In this document: piece after piece, positions 13,884-17,530 of the stretch
Layout of the letters: each line of letters starts with the position of its first letter
Position numbering within the stretch: position 1 is the stretch's first letter
Assembly (NCBI GenBank): GCA_015661135.1
Contig: JACVXW010000029.1
Span: 1-17,530, forward strand
Source of the DNA: Chloroflexota bacterium
GTDB lineage: Bacteria > Chloroflexota > Limnocylindria > Limnocylindrales > CSP1-4
DNA: 17,530 bases
Reading direction: 5' to 3'
Program-made: the position numbers and the translations under genes
Notes under the pieces: model-generated
Seen by the model: the letters and a program-made list of their open reading frames with translations, nothing else
The model's database searches: none
What the model was told of the DNA's origin: nothing

Positions 13884-15827
13884 CTACGGCACCGTGTATT
13901 GGACCGGGATCGTCTGGGCGACGATGAACTTGCCGAGGCTCGTGGCGCGGATCGCCTGGAGGCGGAGCCAGTAGGTGGTGCCGCTCGGGATGGCGCTGAC
14001 GATCGTCCCGGCCGCGGCCTGCTCGCTGACCGCCGCGAGGTAGGTGGCGCCCTTGAGGTAGCTCGGCGAGGGATCGTCCACAGAGGCCACGAGCTTGTAG
14101 AACGTGAAGCAGTCGGCCGAGCCCGTGAACGGCGTCCACGAGAAGGTCAGCTCGCCCGGGGCGGTCCCGGACACCCCCATCGTTCCGAGATCCGCGATGG
14201 CCGGCGTCGTGGCGCCCTTCGCCGCGCTGGCGGCGATGGCCTTGTTGTTAAGGTCGTAGGCCACGGCCCGGTACCAGGCACTCGCGCCGTCCGCGGTTGG
14301 GTCGTACCCCTCGGTCTTGGAGGGATCAGCCGAGTACCCGCCATCAATGGCGACCACGCCGCCCGACGGCGGATACGAAGTCGGGATGTCGGCCGAGGTG
14401 CCGCGCAGGACCTGCACGTGGTTGAAGGCGGTCAGGTCCGGCACGGTCCAGCCGAGGACCAGACCGCCGGGGCAGGCCAGGGTGGTGAGGGCCATCGTCC
14501 CGAACGTCGGCGCCGGCGTGGGCTTGGGCGTGGGCTTGGGCGTCGGCTTCGCCGTCGGAACCGCAGTCGGTGACGGCTTGGGTACCGCCGTCTCGACCGG
14601 GGGCTCGGTGGGACCGGGCGTCGCGGTGAGACCGGGCGTTGCGGTGGGTCGGGGCGTGAGGTTCGATGTCGGGGCCGGCGTCGCGACGGCAAGGTCGAGG
14701 CCGTCGAGCATGCCGAGCGGCAGCCCGTCGGCTCCGTCCGCGGCGGCGTTGGAACGCACCCACGGGTCCGCGGCCGCGGTCAGCGGGCTGACATCGCTCG
14801 TCTCCACGGTGGGCGACGGCCCGAGGCGAACGGTCGCGCCACGGCCCTGGTCCACGGTGACCCGGAGACCCGGACCGTCAACGACGACCGCGTGCTCGAC
14901 GGACAGTTCGTGGACGATGTCGCCGTCCGTCGCGTCGGAACCGGTCCGACCGAGGTCGAAGGCCGTGCCGGCCGCCGTCCAGGTGACGTCAGCCGTGGTC
15001 ACGAGGTAGCGCCCGCCGTCCGGCAGGACGACCCGGTGCCACGCCCGGCCGGCGACCTGGTCGACGACGATCCGCGCGTGTTCAAGGGTCACGAGGTGGA
15101 CGTCGGCGCCGCCGGCGAGCCGGATCCGGCTGTCACCCAGCTGGAGCGAGGCAAACCCGTCCCCTCCCACGCGGACCTCGTCCCCGGCCAGCAGTTCCGT
15201 GCCGGCAACCAGGTCGCTGACGGCTCCGGCACGCACGAGCTCCGCGCCGAAGGCCGCGCCGACCCGCGTGTCGGGCGGGGCAGGGAAGAGGAGGCTGGCG
15301 TTGAGCCCGCCGATCGCGACGACGAGGGCTGCCGCGATCGCGAGGAGGGACCATCGCGGGGCCGGCAGCACGGTCGGGGTCCGGGGCGAGGTCTGGATCG
15401 CGAGACGCTTCGGCGCATGGGCGACCGGCCCGGTCGGAAGTTCGCGAAGGTCAGGCTCGTCCGCGCCGCGTGCGCGGGATGAACTGGAACCCGAACCAGC
15501 CAGGGGCCACGGGATGACGGCTTCCCGCGGTTCCTTCGCCGGTGCCGCACCCGCCGGAGCCCCATCCGCGGGTGCCGCCTGGGCCGCGTGCGCCTGCCAC
15601 GCCTCCGCCGAGGAACTGTCGATCGAGGTGTCGGCCGTACCGTACGTGGCGAGCAGCCGCTTCCGCAGCGAGGCCGCGAAGGATGCGGATCCGCGCGCCG
15701 GCGATCGGCGCCGGGAGCGTGCCCCGGCGGCGGCGAGCTCTGCGTCGAGCGCGGCGAGGTCCGCGTCGCCGGGGAAGTCGTCCCCGATCGCCCCCGGCTC
15801 GCGCCGGTTCAGGTCGTCAGGCCACAT
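13884..15827 (-). CDS. FecR-domain transmembrane protein with Fn3-like C-terminal repeats
   Basis: 647 residues. Layout: cytoplasmic N-terminus 1-158 (helical 20-62, then Ala/Pro/Ser-rich), one membrane helix about 159-181, a FecR-like domain about 187-335 (VAGTELLAGDEVRVGGDGFASLQLG without break, then RAWHRVV and VTTADVTWTAAGTAF), a Pro/Thr linker 383-441 (PTPKPTPKPTPAPT), and two Fn3-like domains about 442-545 and 546-647. FecR proteins act as anti-sigma factors or signal relays. Here the gene follows an ECF sigma gene with an 11-bp overlap (ATGTGGCCTGA), so a sigma/anti-sigma pair is likely, although no HTH-like or zinc anti-sigma motif is seen in the N-terminus. The C-terminal domains resemble those of the protein encoded upstream, both ending in TVP. 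The start at 15827 has GGAG about 9 nt upstream. Confidence 0.85.
   Translation of the reverse strand: MWPDDLNRREPGAIGDDFPGDADLAALDAELAAAGARSRRRSPARGSASFAASLRKRLLATYGTADTSIDSSSAEAWQAHAAQAAPADGAPAGAAPAKEPREAVIPWPLAGSGSSSSRARGADEPDLRELPTGPVAHAPKRLAIQTSPRTPTVLPAPRWSLLAIAAALVVAIGGLNASLLFPAPPDTRVGAAFGAELVRAGAVSDLVAGTELLAGDEVRVGGDGFASLQLGDSRIRLAGGADVHLVTLEHARIVVDQVAGRAWHRVVLPDGGRYLVTTADVTWTAAGTAFDLGRTGSDATDGDIVHELSVEHAVVVDGPGLRVTVDQGRGATVRLGPSPTVETSDVSPLTAAADPWVRSNAAADGADGLPLGMLDGLDLAVATPAPTSNLTPRPTATPGLTATPGPTEPPVETAVPKPSPTAVPTAKPTPKPTPKPTPAPTFGTMALTTLACPGGLVLGWTVPDLTAFNHVQVLRGTSADIPTSYPPSGGVVAIDGGYSADPSKTEGYDPTADGASAWYRAVAYDLNNKAIAASAAKGATTPAIADLGTMGVSGTAPGELTFSWTPFTGSADCFTFYKLVASVDDPSPSYLKGATYLAAVSEQAAAGTIVSAIPSGTTYWLRLQAIRATSLGKFIVAQTIPVQYTVP
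14521..14544 (-). repeat. 12-bp coding repeat for the PTPK linker
   Basis: GGCTTGGGCGTG at 14521-14532 is repeated at 14533-14544 with one change (final G to C). On the minus strand it encodes the PTPK units of the linker between the FecR-like and Fn3-like parts. Such repeats change linker length by slippage in steps of four residues without breaking frame. Confidence 0.7.
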
Positions 15828-16005
15828 CGACCGACTCCATCGTTATCGCGCCGCGGAGCGCCCGGAGGGCCCGGTGCAGCTTCACCGCGAAGGTCGCGCG
15901 CGAGCAGCCGAGGGCGGCGCACAGCTCGTCGATCTCGAGGCCGTCGAAGTACTTGAGGACGATCACCCGTCGGTGGGTTTCGGGGAGGCGGAGGAGGCGA
16001 ACGCC
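15817..16005 (-). CDS. ECF sigma factor, region 4 fragment (out of frame with region 2)
   Basis: Carries the sigma-70 region 4 helix-turn-helix that reads the -35 box: RLPETHRRVIVLKYFDG, then LEIDELCAALGCSRATFAVK, then LHRALRALR, ending MESVDVA. The frame stays open to 16107 but is Arg-rich shadow before about 16005, so no start of its own is convincing. The preceding region 2 fragment ends in a different frame at 15963, and reading through would need a -1 shift or repair of an indel. Its stop overlaps the start of the FecR-domain gene by 11 bp, the usual arrangement of a sigma gene with its regulator. Confidence 0.75.
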   Translation of the reverse strand, partial: GVRLLRLPETHRRVIVLKYFDGLEIDELCAALGCSRATFAVKLHRALRALRGAITMESVDVA

Positions 16006-16403
16006 CGCGTCGCCGCGTCGTCGCCGAGGGTGGCAGCGTCGTCTCGCCGAGCGGTCTCGGTGTCGTCGTCGTAGTCGCTCGCGCGCGCCCCCAACGGCAC
16101 CGTCCACTTGCTCCGGCGCGCTTGATCAACGATCGCGTTGGACGCGATCCGGTAGAGGAAACCGCCAAACGACTCGTTGCGGAAATCCTCGCGGCGCACC
16201 GCGCCGAGCGCCCGTTCGAAGGTCGTGGCGGTCAGGTCCTCGCTCATCGCGCGATCCTCCACCCGGCGGGCGATGAAGGCGAGGATGCGCGGGAGATACC
16301 AGTCATAGAGTTCGCCGAACGCAGCGGAATCGACCCGGGCGCGGGCCACGAGGGCCTGCTCCCGGGTCGGGTCCATCCGTGTGCTGCTCGGGCCGGATGC
16401 CAT
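15963..16403 (-). CDS. ECF RNA polymerase sigma factor, region 2 fragment (frameshifted)
   Basis: 146 residues from ATG 16403; ATG 16376 (MDPTREQ) is an equally good start and neither has a Shine-Dalgarno site. Residues 28-97 form sigma-70 region 2: AFGELYDWYLPRILAFIARR, SEDLTATTFERAL, ESFGGFLYRIASNAIVDQARR, which binds core polymerase and the -10 box. An acidic linker (YDDDTETARRDDAATLGDDA) follows, then the frame runs out in ASSASPKPTDG. Region 4 is present immediately afterwards in another frame. The two together would give about 185-200 residues, the normal size for an ECF sigma. It is therefore an indel-disrupted gene, a sequencing error, or a programmed -1 frameshift. Downstream is the FecR-domain protein; upstream is the Fn3-repeat protein. 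Confidence 0.82.
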   Translation of the reverse strand: MASGPSSTRMDPTREQALVARARVDSAAFGELYDWYLPRILAFIARRVEDRAMSEDLTATTFERALGAVRREDFRNESFGGFLYRIASNAIVDQARRSKWTVPLGARASDYDDDTETARRDDAATLGDDAATRAFASSASPKPTDG

Positions 16404-16521
16404 CGGGAGTCGGACGGTAGGGACGGACGGATCGGCCGACCATCGCCCAGCGGTACTGCCGCGAGCGGGACCTTGGTCGACACCCATCCGTCCCCGACGC
16501 CCGGGTATGCGGTCCGAGCGC

Positions 16522-17530
16522 CTACGGGACCGTGACGGCGATGACCGCCGTCTGGCCCAGCAGGAACTTGGCGCCGTTCCAGTAGCCGATCGCCTGCACC
16601 CGGTAGTAGATCGTCTGACCGGATGCAACGGTCGAGTCCAGGAGCTGGTTCGTGCCGCTGTTCTCGATGACGCCGATGAGCTCGGTGCCGTCCGTCCAGG
16701 GCAGGTAGGAGGGGATGTCCGTCGTCGCGGAGCGGACCACCTTGTAATACTTGAACATGTCGCTCGCCATGGGCTGCCACGAGAGGAGCGCGCCGTCCGC
16801 GGTGAGGTACACCTCGAAGGCGAGGGCCACGGGATCCGGGGCCGGCTCGACCGCCGGGGTCGTGACGTATTTGACCGCGCTGGCCGCGACGACGACGTAA
16901 CCGGCCTCCGTGGAGCGGACGCAGAAGACGCGGTAGAAGAGCTTCGTGCCGCCCGGGGCGTCCTTGTCCCAGGCCATCGTGTCGCCGTCCAGGCCGACGA
17001 CCGCGATGAGCGCGTCGTTCTCGCCGTTGGGCCAGGTCACCGTCGAGTCCGTCGAGCGGAGGACCTTGTACTTGCCGAAGTCCACACCGGTGCAGGCCGT
17101 CCAGTCGAGGTACGGGTGCCCGTCCTTGATGACCACGGACAGGGCCAGGTCTCCGCCGCCGATCGGCTCGGGCTTCGGCTCGGGCTTCGGCTCGGGCTTG
17201 GGCGTGGGGGCCGGCGTCTCGATCGACGCCACGTCGCTGCGGCAGGCAACGGCCTTGAGGCCATCCCAGATCCGGAGCGCGACGACCCGGTAGCGCCAGG
17301 TCCGCCCGCCGTAGGCGTCCTTGTCCACGAATCGCGTGGTGCCCTGGTGGTCGACCACGGCGACGATGGCGTCGCCCGCACCGAGTGGCCAGGTTGCGAA
17401 CGCGTCCTTGGAGCGAATGACCTTGTAGGCAAGGAAGCCGTCTGTGTCACACGCCGACCATTCGATGGCGATGGCTGTGCCTTCGAGGGCAAGGCCGATG
17501 TCCAGCGTGGTCGCGTCCTGTGCCGGTGCA
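16522..17530 (-). CDS. Fn3-like repeat surface protein, N-terminus outside window
   Basis: 335 residues are visible; the start lies beyond 17530. Three related beta-rich repeats are seen: about 8-103, 128-228 and 229-335. Each has a W-S/T-A-C or similar turn, then YKVxRS (residues 35-40 in repeat 1), a WP-G--D segment, I-VV or IGV, and Y-R-V-A/F before the last strand. The first two have a second Cys late in the repeat (VAC, VFC), so an internal disulfide is plausible. Repeats 1 and 2 are joined by a linker with PEPK units (105-122). The pattern resembles fibronectin type III folds of extracellular proteins; no enzyme motif is seen. The repeats resemble the C-terminal domains of the FecR-domain protein two genes downstream. 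Probably exported or surface-bound; whether another anchor or catalytic domain lies outside is unknown. Confidence 0.8.
   Translation of the reverse strand, partial: APAQDATTLDIGLALEGTAIAIEWSACDTDGFLAYKVIRSKDAFATWPLGAGDAIVAVVDHQGTTRFVDKDAYGGRTWRYRVVALRIWDGLKAVACRSDVASIETPAPTPKPEPKPEPKPEPIGGGDLALSVVIKDGHPYLDWTACTGVDFGKYKVLRSTDSTVTWPNGENDALIAVVGLDGDTMAWDKDAPGGTKLFYRVFCVRSTEAGYVVVAASAVKYVTTPAVEPAPDPVALAFEVYLTADGALLSWQPMASDMFKYYKVVRSATTDIPSYLPWTDGTELIGVIENSGTNQLLDSTVASGQTIYYRVQAIGYWNGAKFLLGQTAVIAVTVP
17165..17200 (-). repeat. 12-bp coding repeat, three copies (PEPK linker)
   Basis: GGCTCGGGCTTC at 17165-17176 and 17177-17188, and GGCTCGGGCTTG at 17189-17200, encode the charged Pro/Glu/Lys linker between repeats 1 and 2 of the Fn3-like protein. 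The in-frame unit allows linker length change by slippage. Confidence 0.85.

Noticed and set aside
14521..14544. Regulatory repeat inside the FecR-domain gene
   Set aside because: The repeats are in frame and explained by the Pro/Thr/Lys linker they encode.

Overview
The window is uniformly very GC-rich, with strong G/C bias at third codon positions, and holds about 17 protein-coding loci. Marks of origin are secreted or lipoproteins with Pro/Thr or Pro/Lys/Glu linkers, PadR genes paired with an LYPAAWRARYG-type membrane protein, and an ECF sigma factor followed by a FecR-domain protein carrying surface-type domains. This mix best fits an uncultured soil or freshwater Chloroflexota lineage (Limnocylindria/Ellin6529-like). 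A high-GC actinobacterium is the alternative. The assignment is inference from gene style; no rRNA or tRNA gene was seen.

Region A (1-6303, minus strand) reads, in transcription order: APC-family amine/amino-acid permease, glutamine-synthetase-family ligase (gamma-glutamylamide synthetase type), short-chain dehydrogenase, DM13-domain lipoprotein, and an aldehyde dehydrogenase that runs off the left edge. Permease + GS-like ligase + ALDH is the pattern of gamma-glutamylated amine (putrescine/ethanolamine-like) catabolism. The oxidase and gamma-glutamyl hydrolase steps are not in view. A perfect 14-bp hairpin lies between the permease and ligase genes. The 432-bp gap between the ligase and SDR genes contains a 15-bp inverted repeat with an extra internal copy, like a small non-autonomous element or IS remnant.

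Region B (6476-9253) has a frame-disrupted gene on the minus strand, LolA-like in style. Divergent from it is a plus-strand operon: secreted Cu/Zn superoxide dismutase, two paralogous PadR regulators in tandem (the first short and degenerate), and a six-helix membrane protein. A strong sigma-70 promoter precedes it, with an AT-rich palindrome sitting on the -10 box in an otherwise GC-rich background, a likely PadR operator.

Region C (9291-13531, plus strand) is a compact run: flavin reductase, alpha/beta hydrolase, EthD-like protein, enoyl-CoA hydratase, DUF1444-like protein, and a PaaG-like crotonase. Spacing and 4-bp overlaps suggest co-transcription and an acyl-CoA or aromatic catabolic role, but no oxygenase or ligase is present to fix the substrate.

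Region D (13532-17530) begins with a 352-bp convergent intergenic region containing a 13-bp x4 tandem repeat and other repeats. Then come, on the minus strand, a FecR-domain transmembrane protein with C-terminal Fn3-like domains, an ECF sigma factor split by a frameshift, and a protein (N-terminus outside the window) made of three related Fn3-like repeats. The sigma factor, FecR protein and repeat protein look like one cell-surface signalling module and are the best candidate for an undescribed system.
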